64,000 bases of DNA, from NCBI GenBank assembly GCA_963777855.1, contig CAVZRW010000012.1, positions 84,392 through 148,391 on the forward strand, written 5' to 3'. The position numbers and the translations under genes were made by a program. The DNA comes from Prado023 sp963777855. Lineage in GTDB: Bacteria; Actinomycetota; Actinomycetes; S36-B12; CAIYMF01. Shown here piece by piece: positions 47,701 to 57,222 of this stretch. The notes under the pieces were generated by a model, which was given only the letters and a program-made list of their open reading frames with translations, ran no database searches and had not been told where the DNA came from. The first letter of the stretch is position 1. Every line of letters begins with the position of its first letter.

Positions 47701-50700
47701 CATCGAGACGGCCCCGTTCCGCCTTGCGCTGGCGGCCGGCGCCTCCACCGGCCAGTCCCTGCTCGCCGCCGCCCTGGCTGCCCCGACCTGGCTGTGGGCC
47801 GGCGCCAGCCGCACCAACCCGCTGCACCGCGTGGCCGCTGTCTCGGCGTGGCAGGTCGACGAGACCCGCGCCACGTGGGCCCAGGGACAGGAGTCCGCGA
47901 CCCTGGCCGGCACCCGCGACGGCGGGCTGACCCTGACCGTGACCTGGCCCGACCTGGGCCTGCCCGGCGACGGCCAGCTCGTGCTGCCCGTCGAGGTCGG
48001 CGTGCACGCCGGCGTGGTCACCTTCGCCGTGACCGAGGCCGGCCTGGCCACGGCGGGCACCGAGCTGCTGGCCATGTTCGCGGACGGCACCGACGGCCCC
48101 ACCTCGCGCCACGAGGTCACCGCCGCCCACTCGGCCACCGTGGGCGCGGCCGCCGCGCTGCCCGACCGGGTGATGTCCGTGGTGTGGCCCGGGGTGTTCG
48201 GCTCGCTGGCCGAGGCCGGCCTGGCCAGCTCCATCTTCGACCTGGTCCACCTGCGCCACGAGATCGCCGGGCCCGAGCTGACCGGCCCGCCGAGCGACAC
48301 CCACGTCACCGGCACCGAGGTCGCCCGCACCGAGGGCGGACCTGGTCGTCACCGTCGGCTCGCAGACCGGCAGCACGGCGGTCACCGACCGCTTCTGTCG
48401 TGCACCGCACGCTGGTCGACCCCGACCTCCCGCACGTGGCCCACCCCGCGCACCTGACCGACGTGGTGCCCACCGGCACCCGCACCCTGGGCACGCTGAG
48501 GCTGACCGCCCCGAGCCGCCTCGAGACGTTCGCCACCGTCAGCGGGTGACACGAACCCCATCCACCGCAGTGACGCGCTGGCCCGCATGGTCGGCCTGCC
48601 CGGGCGGATCGTGCACGGGATGTGGACCTCGGCCGCGGCCACCCGCGCCGTCGTCGAGTCCGCCGCCGAGCACGACCCGGCCCGCGTGCGCTCGTGGACC
48701 GTCGACTTCCTCGCGCCGGTGCTGCCCGGCCAGGAGGTGACCTTCACCGTGGTCCGCACCGGCGTGCGCGACGGTGACCGGGTCGTGGCCGTCGAGGCGA
48801 CCACCGACGACGGCATCGTGCGCGCTGCGGCACCGCGCTGAGTGGCCCCGCCGCGCACGGTCTACGTGTTCCCCGGCCAGGGCATCCAGCGCCCGGCATG
48901 GGCATGGACGGCTACGACGCGCTCCGCGGCGGCCCGCAGCGATCTGGGACCGCGCCGACGCCCACACCCGCGACCGGCTCGGGCTTCTCGATCCTGCGCG
49001 TCGTCCGGGACAACCCGACGGCGATCGAGCCGGTCGGCACGCACCTACCGCCATCCCGCGGGCGTGCTGCACCTGACCCAGTTCACCCAGGTGGCGATGG
49101 CCACGCTGGCCTCGGCCCAGGTCGCCGAGATGCGCGAGGCCGGGGTGTTCGACGAGCGACGCCGTCGTCGCCGGGCACTCCGTCGGCGAGTACAACGCGC
49201 TGGCCGCCGTCGCCGGTGTGCTGCCGCTGGAGGCCGTCGTCGAGCTGGTGTTCCCCGCGGGCCAGGCGCATGCACCACCTGGTGCCCGCGACGCCGACGG
49301 CAACTCCGACTACCGGCTCGGCGTCGATCCGCCCGCACGAGGTCGGGCATGGTCGCACGCCGAGGTCGAGGAGCTGGTGGCCGAGGTGCGCTGACCGGGT
49401 CGGCGCGCTCTCGAGATCGTCAACTTCAACCTGCGCGGCAAGCAGTACGCGGTGGCCGGCACGATCGCCGCGCTCGAGCGCTGGAGCGCGAGGCTCGCCT
49501 CGGCAGGGCCCGCCCCGGGCGCGCGCCGCTGGTCCTGTACGTGCCCGGCATCGACGTGCCGTTCCACTCCTCGGTGCTGCTCGACGGCGTCGCGGACTTC
49601 CGCGGCCACCTGCGACGCCGGGCTGCCCGACGCGCGTCGACCCCGACGCCGCTGGTCGGCCGCTACGTCCCGAACCTGGTGCCCGCACCGTTCACGCCTC
49701 GACCGCGACTACGTGCAGGAGGTGCGCGACACGTCGACTCCGCCGGTCGCTGACCGTGGTGCTCGCCGCCTGGGACGACCGGCCGGCCGACCCGTGACGG
49801 CTGGCCCGCGAGCTGCTCATCGAGCTGCTGGCCTGGCAGTTCGCCTCGCCGGTGCGCTGGATCGAGACCCAGGACCTGATCTTCACCCCGCACGGCGGCC
49901 GGGGGCCTGGGCGTCGAGCGGGTCGTCGAGGTCGGCCTGGGCACCGCGCCCGACCGTGGCCAACCTGGCGAAGGGCACGCTGGCCCTGGCCTCCCACCGC
50001 GGCAACCGCCCGTGCGGTCCGGCAACGTCGAGGTCGACGCCGACGAGGTGTTCGACCGGACGAGGACCCCGAGGCCGTCGTGGTCGAGGCCGCCGAGGAG
50101 CCCGCGGACACCGCCGCCGCGCCGGCGCCGGCCGAGCAGGCGCCGGCGCCCGTCGCCGCCCCCGTGGCCGCCGCCAGCGTCGAGGACCTGCCGGTCGACC
50201 ACGCCACCGCCGCCAGCGCCCTGCTGGCGCTGCGGGTCGGCGTGCGCGTCGACCAGCTGGGCACCGACTCGATCGACGACCTCGTCGACGGCGTCTCCAG
50301 CCGGCGCAACCAGGTGCTGATGGACATCGGCAAGGAGTTCGACGTCCCGGCCATCGACGGCGCCCACGAGGCCGCCCTGCCCGAGCTGATCGAGACCCTG
50401 GCCGCACGCTCGGCGCACTACCGCTACCCGGGCCCGATCCTCTCGGACGCCGTCGACGGCGCCCTGACCGCAGCGCTGGGCCCGGTGGGCTCCAGCCCGG
50501 CGGCCCTGGCCAAGCGCGTTGCCGGGCACTGGGGCCTGGGCAGCGGGTGGACCGCCCGCGCCGGGCTGACCCTGGCCCTGGGCACCCGCGAGGGCAGCAG
50601 CCGTCGCGGGGGCGACCTGGCCACGGTCAGCGGTGCCAGCGCCGACGCGCTCATCGACGCCGCGGTCAGCGCCGCCGCGGCCGACGCCGGCGTCGCCGTG

Positions 50701-53700
50701 GCCCCCGCCTCGGCCGCGAGCGCCGGTGGGGGTGCCGTGGACGCCGCGGCGGTCACCGAGCTGCGCGAGCACGTCGAGGGCATCCTCGTGGACCACGCCA
50801 GCGACCTGCTGGCCCGCCTGGGTCGACTGCCGGCCGCCGCCGAGGAGGAGGCCGCCGACATCCGGGAGGCGCTGGCCACCCTGGCGCTGCTGGAGTCCGA
50901 GCACGGCTCGGCCCGCCTCGTGGCCCCGGCCTTCGACGCCCGGCGCCACGTGCTGCTGGACTCGGCAGCCACCTGGGCCCGTGCCGACATCGACCACCTC
51001 GTCCAGGCCAGCCTGGCCGCCGAGGCCGGGCAGGCCCCGCTCGACGAGTCCGCCCTCGAGGCCCTCGTCGACCAGATCGCGGTGCACCGCGACGCCGACC
51101 CGCGCATCGTGGCCACGCTGACCCACCACCGCGACCGCCTGGCCGCGGCCGGGCGCACCGCCACCGTGGCCCTGCTCGACCGCGCCCTCACGGCGCAGCC
51201 CACCGGCGTGGCCGTCCCCGGCCTGGACCGGCTGCGCTCGGCCCTGGCCGACCCGACGGCTGCGCAGGCGGTGGCTGCGCGCCGAGGGACTGGCCGCTCG
51301 CCCGGGCCAGTTCGCCGGCCAGGTCGCGCTGGTCACCGGCGCCTCGCCGAACTCGATCGCGTGGGCCTCGGTGGCCCACCTGCTGCGCGGCGGCGCCACC
51401 GTCGTGTGGCCACCACGACCGACACCCCGGAGCGGATCGCGGCCTACCGCGACCTCGAGCGCCGGTACGCCGGCGTGGGCGCGCAGCTGCACGTCGTGCC
51501 GGCCAACCTGGCCTCGTTCGCCGACGTCGACGGCCTGCTCGACTGGCTGACCACGCCGACCGACCGAGGAGGTCGGCCCGATCACCCGCGAGGTCAAGCC
51601 CGCCCTGTGGCCGACGCTGGTGCTGCCGTTCGCGGCCGCCCCGGCCGGCGGCGAGCTGCCCGACACCCGCGAGGACGCCCAGCTCGACCCTGCGCCTGCT
51701 GCTGCTCGGCGTGCAGCGCCTGGTCGGTCGGCCTGGCCGAGCGCTCGCGCCGTCGACGACCGGCGCCCCGTTCCGCGTCGTGCTGCCGATGTCGCCCAAC
51801 CACGGCACCTTCGGTGGCGACGGCGCCTACGGCGACGCGAAGGCGGCGCTCGAGACGATGGCCAACAAGTGGCATCTCCGAGAGGCTCCCGCTGGGGCGC
51901 GCGCACCCGGATCATCTCCGCGGACGATCGGCTGGGTGCGCGGCACCGGCCTGATGGACGCCAACGACCGCGATCGCCGCGCACGTCGAGCGCGAGCTCG
52001 GCGTGCGTCACCTTCGCCTCCGAGCAGATGGGCGCGCTGATCGCGGCCCTGTCCACGCCGGGGTTCGTGGCTCGAGGCCGCCGAGGCGCCCCGTGCGGGT
52101 GGACCTCTCCGGGGGCCTGGGCGGCCGGGACGACCTGCGGTGCGGCGCTGGCCGACGCGGTGGCCGAGGTCACCGCACGGGCCAGGGCCGAGGCCGGTGC
52201 CGAGGAGGGCCCGGCCACGGTCGCCGCCCTGCCGAACCTGCCCGAGCGTGCTGGCCGCTGCCCGCGGACCGCTGCGCGTGCCCACCGGCACGTCGACGGC
52301 CCGCCTGCGCGCCGAGGACATGATCGTGATCGTCGGGCATCGCCGAGGTCGGCCCCTGGGGCGGCTCAGCGTCACCCGCTGGCAGACCGGAGGTCGAGGC
52401 GACCTCACCGCGGCTCGGGGTCGTCGAGCTGGCCTGGCGCTGCGGCCTGATCCCTGGGAGCCCGAGCTCGACGGCGGCTGGCTCGACGTCGCCACCGACA
52501 CCCCGGTCGCCGAGGACGAGCTCGCCGAGCGCTACCGCGACCGAGGTGACCGAGCGCGCGGGCGTGCGATCCGCTGGACCACGACCGGACGGCCGTCGAC
52601 CGCCGAGGGGTACTGGCAGTGCTGTCGAGGTCTTCCTCGACCGGGCCCTGACCAAGGTCGTGCCGCACGCAGGCCGAGGCGCGGGCGCTTCGCCGCGGCC
52701 GATCGCCGGGAACACCAGCGTCGGCCCGGACCGACGGCGGCTGGCCGGTGACCCTGCCGGCCGGTGCAGCTCGTCCGCGTGCCCCGCCGCCGGGCCACGT
52801 TGACCCGCCGGGTCGGCGGGCAGTTCCCGACCGGGTTCGACCCGATCCGCCTGGGCTGGATCTCCGGCGATGGCGGCCTCGATGGACCCGCTGGCCGGCG
52901 TGGAACCTGGTCACCACCGTCGAGGCGCTTCCTCGACGCCGGCATCGACCCCCGAGGAGCTCCTCGGCGCGGTGCACCCCAGCCTGGTGGGCAACACCCA
53001 GGGCTCCGGCATGGGCGGCATGAGCAGCATCCAGACGCTGTATCGTGGCTCCCGCCCTGGGCGGCGCGCACGCCAACGACGTGCTGCAGGAGGCGCTGGG
53101 CAACGTGGTCTCCGCCCACGTCAGCGCAGGGCCTACGTCGGCGGGTACGGACCGATGGTCCACCCCGTCGCCGCCTGCGCCACGGCGGCGGTCTCCCTCG
53201 AGGAGGCGGTCGACAAGATCCGCCCTGGGCAAGGCCGAGGTCATCGTCGCCGGCGGCTGGGACGACCTGAGCACCGAGGGCATCAACGGGTTCGCCGACA
53301 TGACCGCGACCGCCGACAACGACGCGCATGGTCGCCGCCGGGATCCCGGCCCACCAGCACAGCCGCCCGGGCGACCGGCGCCGGCGCGGGTTCGTCGAGT
53401 CGCAGGGCGGCGGCACGCTTCGTCGTCTGCCCGCGGCTCGGTGGCCGTCGCCCTCGGCCTGCCGGTGCGCGCCGTGGTCGGCTACGCCGCGTCGTTCGGC
53501 GACGGCATCCACACCTCGATCCCGGCCCCCGGCCTGGGTGCGCTGGGCTCGGCCCGGGGCGGGGCGGACTCGCCGCTGGCCCGGGCGCTGGCCGACCTCG
53601 GCCTGGGCGCCGACGACATCGCCGTGGTGTCCAAGCACGACACCTCGACCGAGGCCAACGACCCGAACGAGGCGTTCATCCACGACCGGATCGCAGACGC

Positions 53701-54261
53701 GCTGGGCCGCATCGCCCGGCACGCCGCTGCTGGTCATCTCGCAGAAGTCGCTGACCGGGCACGCCAAGGGCGGGGCCGCGGCCTGGCAGATGGTCGGACT
53801 GCTGCGACGTGTTCGCCACCGGCCTGGTGCCGGGCAACCGCAACCTGGTCAGCGCCGACCCGCGGGTCACCCCCGGCGAGGCTCTGGTGGTCGACCACCG
53901 GACCCTGCGCCGCCACGAGCCGGTGCGCGCCGGCCTGGTCACCAGCCTCGGCTTCGGCCACGTCTCGGCCGTGGTGGCCCTGGCCCACCCGGACGTGTTC
54001 GTCGAGGCCATCCCGGCCGGGGCCCGCGAGGAGTACCTGGCGCAGGCCCGGGAGCGCCGGGTCGCCGGTGCACGGTCGCGGCTGGCCGCGGTCTACGGCG
54101 GGCAGCCCGTGCTGGCCCGGCGTACCGACCGGCGCCTGGGGGAGGGCCACGACCTGCGCGAGCGCGAGGCGGGCATCCTGCTGGACCCCGCCGGCACCCT
54201 GCCCGGGGCCGAGGCCCCCGCCGGTCGCCCCGCCACCGCCGATCGCACCGGGGCGGCCTGA
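44744..54261 (+). CDS. fas: Type I fatty acid synthase, mycobacterial type (frame broken dozens of times)
   Basis: One giant cytosolic multienzyme (about 3150 residues after correction) making fatty acyl-CoA from acetyl- and malonyl-CoA. Domain order: acetyltransferase (AGHSSGLLAAW), enoyl reductase (GMTPTTTEAPIVAAAANGGH; HSWEDLDELLLATYHL; MPVDALLLGT), dehydratase hot-dog (GRIVHGMWTSAA near 48.6 kb), malonyl/palmitoyl transferase (AGHSVGEYNALAAV near 49.2 kb), acyl carrier (DGVSSRRNQVL, pantetheine Ser, near 50.3 kb), ketoreductase (VALVTGASPNSIAWASVAHL near 51.3 kb) and ketosynthase (VHPVAACATAAVS near 53.2 kb). There is no phosphopantetheinyl transferase domain; AcpS follows. 44744-46310 and 50050-51270 are clean. 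Elsewhere breaks come every 50-200 bp, all at codon third bases, and neighbouring pieces rejoin into normal FAS sequence. I treat it as a real gene in a damaged consensus. Confidence 0.93.
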
Positions 54262-54671
54262 TGGGGATCCGCGCCGTCGGGATCGACCTGGTCGGGGTCG
54301 AGGGGTTCGCCGAGCAGCTGGGCTCCGTGGGCTCGGCGTTCGCCGGGGCCACGTTCACCGCCCGCGAGCTGCGCGCGGCCGCCGGGGCCTCCGGGGCCGC
54401 CCAGCACCTGGCGGGGCGGTTCGCCGCCAAGGAGGCCTTCGTCAAGGCCTTCTCGGGGGCCCGTCCCGGGCGTGCCCCGGTGATCCCCGACATGGACTGG
54501 CGTGAGGTCGAGGTCGTCGCCGACGGCTGGGGCCGACCCACGCTCGCCCTGCACGGGGCCCTGGCCGAGGCGGTCCACGCCAGCCTGGGCGCCGTCGTCA
54601 TCCACGTGTCCATCACGCACGAACCCACGATGGCCGCCGCCGTCGTGGTGATCGAGGAGGAGCTCCGATGA
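54261..54671 (+). CDS. acpS: Holo-[acyl-carrier-protein] synthase
   Basis: Transfers 4'-phosphopantetheine from CoA to the carrier-domain serine of the type I synthase just upstream. 136 residues: the metal-binding GIDLVGVEGFAEQL strand, TARELRAA, LAGRFAAKEAFVKAFSGAR (conserved Lys-Glu pair) and VIHVSITHEPTMAAAVVVIE. The ATG at 54261 overlaps the fas TGA by one base, so the two are translationally coupled, as expected when the synthase lacks its own transferase domain. The downstream carboxylase overlaps by four bases. Confidence 0.93.
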   Translation: MGIRAVGIDLVGVEGFAEQLGSVGSAFAGATFTARELRAAAGASGAAQHLAGRFAAKEAFVKAFSGARPGRAPVIPDMDWREVEVVADGWGRPTLALHGALAEAVHASLGAVVIHVSITHEPTMAAAVVVIEEELR

Positions 54672-56596
54672 GCACCGTCACCAGCTTCATGCCCGGCCTG
54701 GTCGTGGCCACCCACGTCGCTCCGGGGGACCGGGTCGCCGAGGGCGAGCGCCTGCTGACCGTCGAGACGATGAAGTGCCAGTCGCCGGTCCTGGCCCCCC
54801 GCGCCGGGCGCGTGGCCAGCGTCCTGGCGGTCGGCGAGCTCGTCAGCGCCGGGGCCGTCGTGGCCTCGGTGGAGCCCGCCGCGGCCCGGCCCGTGCTGCA
54901 CAGCCCCGCCGACGCGGTGGCCATCGCCCTGGCCGGGTGGGGGGCCGAGGCCTGGTTCACCGAGCTCGACCTCGAGCCGATGGACCCGGTCAACGGCGAG
55001 CACCTCGACGCCCTGGTCGAGGTCGACCGCCCGCTCGGCGAGCAGGGCTCCGGCCTGGTCGTGGGCCTGATGACCCACCGGTTCGCCGACCACCGCAGCC
55101 CCACCACCCGTGTGTGGCTGGCCGGGGACCCTGCCCGGATGATGGGCGCGGTCGCCGAGGACGAGTGCCGGCGGATCATCGCCGCCTTCGACCACGCCGA
55201 GGCCCATGGCCTGCCCGTGGAGTGGGTGGCCCTGTCAGCCGGGGCCCAGATCTCGATGGACCGCGGCACCGAGAACATGGACTGGTGCGCCGCGGTCGTG
55301 CGCCGGATCCTGGAGTTCACCCAGCGCGGCGGCGAGGTCGTGGTCATCGTGGCCGGCATCAACGTCGGCGCCCAGAGCTACTGGAACTCGTGCGCCACCA
55401 TGCTCGGGCACTGCGCCGGCATGCTCGTCATGGTCGAGGGCTCCGCGATGGTGCTCACCGGCCGGCGGGCCTTGGCGATGTCCGGCGGCGTGGCCGCCGA
55501 CACCGACCTGGGCCTCGGCGGCTACGACGACGTCATGGGCCCCAACGGCCAGGCCCACCACCGCGCCGAGACCCTCGAGGACGCCTACGACCTGGTGCTG
55601 ACCCACCACAGCCTGCTGGCCGCTTCAGCGGGCCCGGTGCCCAGCGCCGACCCGGTCGACCGTGATGTGACCGACAGCCCGTACGAGGGCCCCGGCGGGT
55701 ACGCGCGCGTCGGCGAGGTCCTGGACGGCGCCAGCAACCCGACCCGCACCCTGCCGTTCGCGATCCGCCCGGTCATGGGCGCGCTGGTGGACTGCGACGC
55801 CCCGCGCCTGGAGCGCTGGTCGGACATGGCCGGCGCCGACGGGGCCGTCGTGTGGGACTCGGCCATCGCTGGCCAGGCCGTGACCGTCATCGGAATCGAG
55901 TCGCACCCGCGGGCGGCCACGGCTGATCACGGGCCGAACGGGGCGGACACCGTGTGGGCCGGGGGCACCCTGTACCCGGAGGCCTCGAAGAAGATCGCCC
56001 GGGCGATCACGCACGCCTCGGGCCGGCGGCCGGTGGTGGTGCTGGCCAACCTGGCCGGGTTCGACGGCAGCGCCTGGTCGCTGCGCGGCGGGCAGTTGGA
56101 GTGGGGCGCGGAGATCGCGCGCGCGGTGGTCAACTTCCGCGGGCCGATCGTGGTGGTCACCGTCGGCCGGTTCCACGGCGGGGCCTACGTGGTGTTCAAC
56201 AAGACGCTCAACCCGGGGCTGCGCATGCTGGCGCTGACCGACACCCGCGTCTCGGTGATCGGCGGCTCCGCCGCCGCCGAGGTGGTGCTCAGCCGCCAGG
56301 TCAAGGCCCGGATCGCGGCCATGCAGGCCGACGGCTCCGCCGAGGGTCTGGACCCGCAGGGCCTGCGCCGGGCCGCCCGGGCCGCGGTGGCCGCCGAGTT
56401 CGACGCGGTGCACAGCGTGGAGCGGGCCTTCCGCACCGACTCCGTCGACGAGATCATCGAGCCCTCTGCCCTGCGCCCGGCGGTGGCGGCCTACCTGCTG
56501 GCCGGCACGCTGGCCGCCGTGCGACCGGAGGCCCGGTTCGCCGCGCTCAGGCGTCGAGGGCGACCGCGCGCAGATAGGCCCGCAGCATCCGCTTGA
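54668..56596 (+). CDS. Biotinyl domain fused to acyl-CoA carboxylase carboxyltransferase
   Basis: 642 residues. Residues about 1-75 form a biotinyl domain (MPGLVVATHVAPGDRVAEGE) with the acceptor Lys in VETMKCQSP rather than the usual AMKM. Residues about 80-640 hold both halves of a carboxyltransferase: WVALSAGAQISMD, LGLGGYDDVMGPNGQAHH, GALVDCDAP, VVLANLAGFDGSAW, VVVTVGRFHGGAYVVFNKTL and AAEVVLSRQVKARI. No biotin carboxylase domain is present, so one must be supplied from elsewhere. The position after fas and acpS points to malonyl-CoA supply. The ATG overlaps the acpS stop, and the 3' end overlaps the convergent TetR gene by 50 bp. The last 20 residues are Arg/Ala-rich and may be misread. 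Confidence 0.85.
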   Translation: MSTVTSFMPGLVVATHVAPGDRVAEGERLLTVETMKCQSPVLAPRAGRVASVLAVGELVSAGAVVASVEPAAARPVLHSPADAVAIALAGWGAEAWFTELDLEPMDPVNGEHLDALVEVDRPLGEQGSGLVVGLMTHRFADHRSPTTRVWLAGDPARMMGAVAEDECRRIIAAFDHAEAHGLPVEWVALSAGAQISMDRGTENMDWCAAVVRRILEFTQRGGEVVVIVAGINVGAQSYWNSCATMLGHCAGMLVMVEGSAMVLTGRRALAMSGGVAADTDLGLGGYDDVMGPNGQAHHRAETLEDAYDLVLTHHSLLAASAGPVPSADPVDRDVTDSPYEGPGGYARVGEVLDGASNPTRTLPFAIRPVMGALVDCDAPRLERWSDMAGADGAVVWDSAIAGQAVTVIGIESHPRAATADHGPNGADTVWAGGTLYPEASKKIARAITHASGRRPVVVLANLAGFDGSAWSLRGGQLEWGAEIARAVVNFRGPIVVVTVGRFHGGAYVVFNKTLNPGLRMLALTDTRVSVIGGSAAAEVVLSRQVKARIAAMQADGSAEGLDPQGLRRAARAAVAAEFDAVHSVERAFRTDSVDEIIEPSALRPAVAAYLLAGTLAAVRPEARFAALRRRGRPRADRPAASA

Positions 56597-57176
56597 GCTC
56601 GTCGACGGTCTCCGGGCGGGGCCGGCCATCGGAGACCGAGAAGTGCAGCAGCGACTGGCACATCTCCACGATCACCTCGGTGACGGTGACCTGCTCGGCC
56701 TCGGGCATGTCCGGGGTGAGCTCGGCGATGATCGGCAGCAGGGTGCGCACCAGCGCCCGGGAGTGCTCGGCCGCCAGGACGCGGGTGGCGGCAGTCGAGC
56801 GCATCGCCAGCCACACGGCCCGGCGGGTGGGGTCATCGACCCAGTGCTTGGCGATCACATCGATGATGTGGTTGGCCTCGCCCTGCCAGTCCTCGGTGGG
56901 GAACCGGGCGCCGGCGGTGATCAGGTCGTCGACGAGGGCCTCGGTGTCCCGGGCGTCGAGCTCGGCGACGATCGCGAACTTGTTGGGGAAGAACTGGTAG
57001 ACCGAGCCGACCGGGATGCCGGCCCGCGCGGCCACGTCCTCGACGGTGAACCCCTCGACCCCGCTTCCGGCCAGCAGGTCGCGCGCTGCGTGCAGGATCG
57101 CGTCGAATCGCACGCGGCCGCGCTGCTGGACGGGTCGGTGGCGCACCGCCAGGTCGACGCTCGCCTCTGCGCTCAC
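56547..57176 (-). CDS. TetR family transcriptional regulator
   Basis: 209 residues from GTG 57176. The N-terminal helix-turn-helix is clear: RVRFDAILHAARDLLAGSG, then FTVEDVAARAGIPVGSVYQF and FPNKFAIVAELDAR. The helical C-terminal ligand domain (WVDDPTRRAVWLAMRSTAAT, MCQSLLHFSVSD) is typical of regulators that sense acyl-CoA or small hydrophobic molecules. It is convergent with the fas-acpS-carboxylase operon, and a perfect inverted repeat sits on the fas promoter. A FasR-like role as regulator of the operon is a reasonable inference, not shown. Confidence 0.85.
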   Translation of the reverse strand: MSAEASVDLAVRHRPVQQRGRVRFDAILHAARDLLAGSGVEGFTVEDVAARAGIPVGSVYQFFPNKFAIVAELDARDTEALVDDLITAGARFPTEDWQGEANHIIDVIAKHWVDDPTRRAVWLAMRSTAATRVLAAEHSRALVRTLLPIIAELTPDMPEAEQVTVTEVIVEMCQSLLHFSVSDGRPRPETVDELKRMLRAYLRAVALDA

Positions 57177-57222
57177 GTCTCGATAGTAGGCCCGGGTCGG
57201 TGCCCGGATGAGGCAGGTGCGC

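Noticed and set aside
44744..54261. Genuine pseudogenisation of fas
   Set aside because: Catalytic motifs of all domains are conserved between breaks, the one in-frame stop vanishes after third-base correction, and indels are confined to wobble positions, which decay would not do. fas is also expected to be essential.
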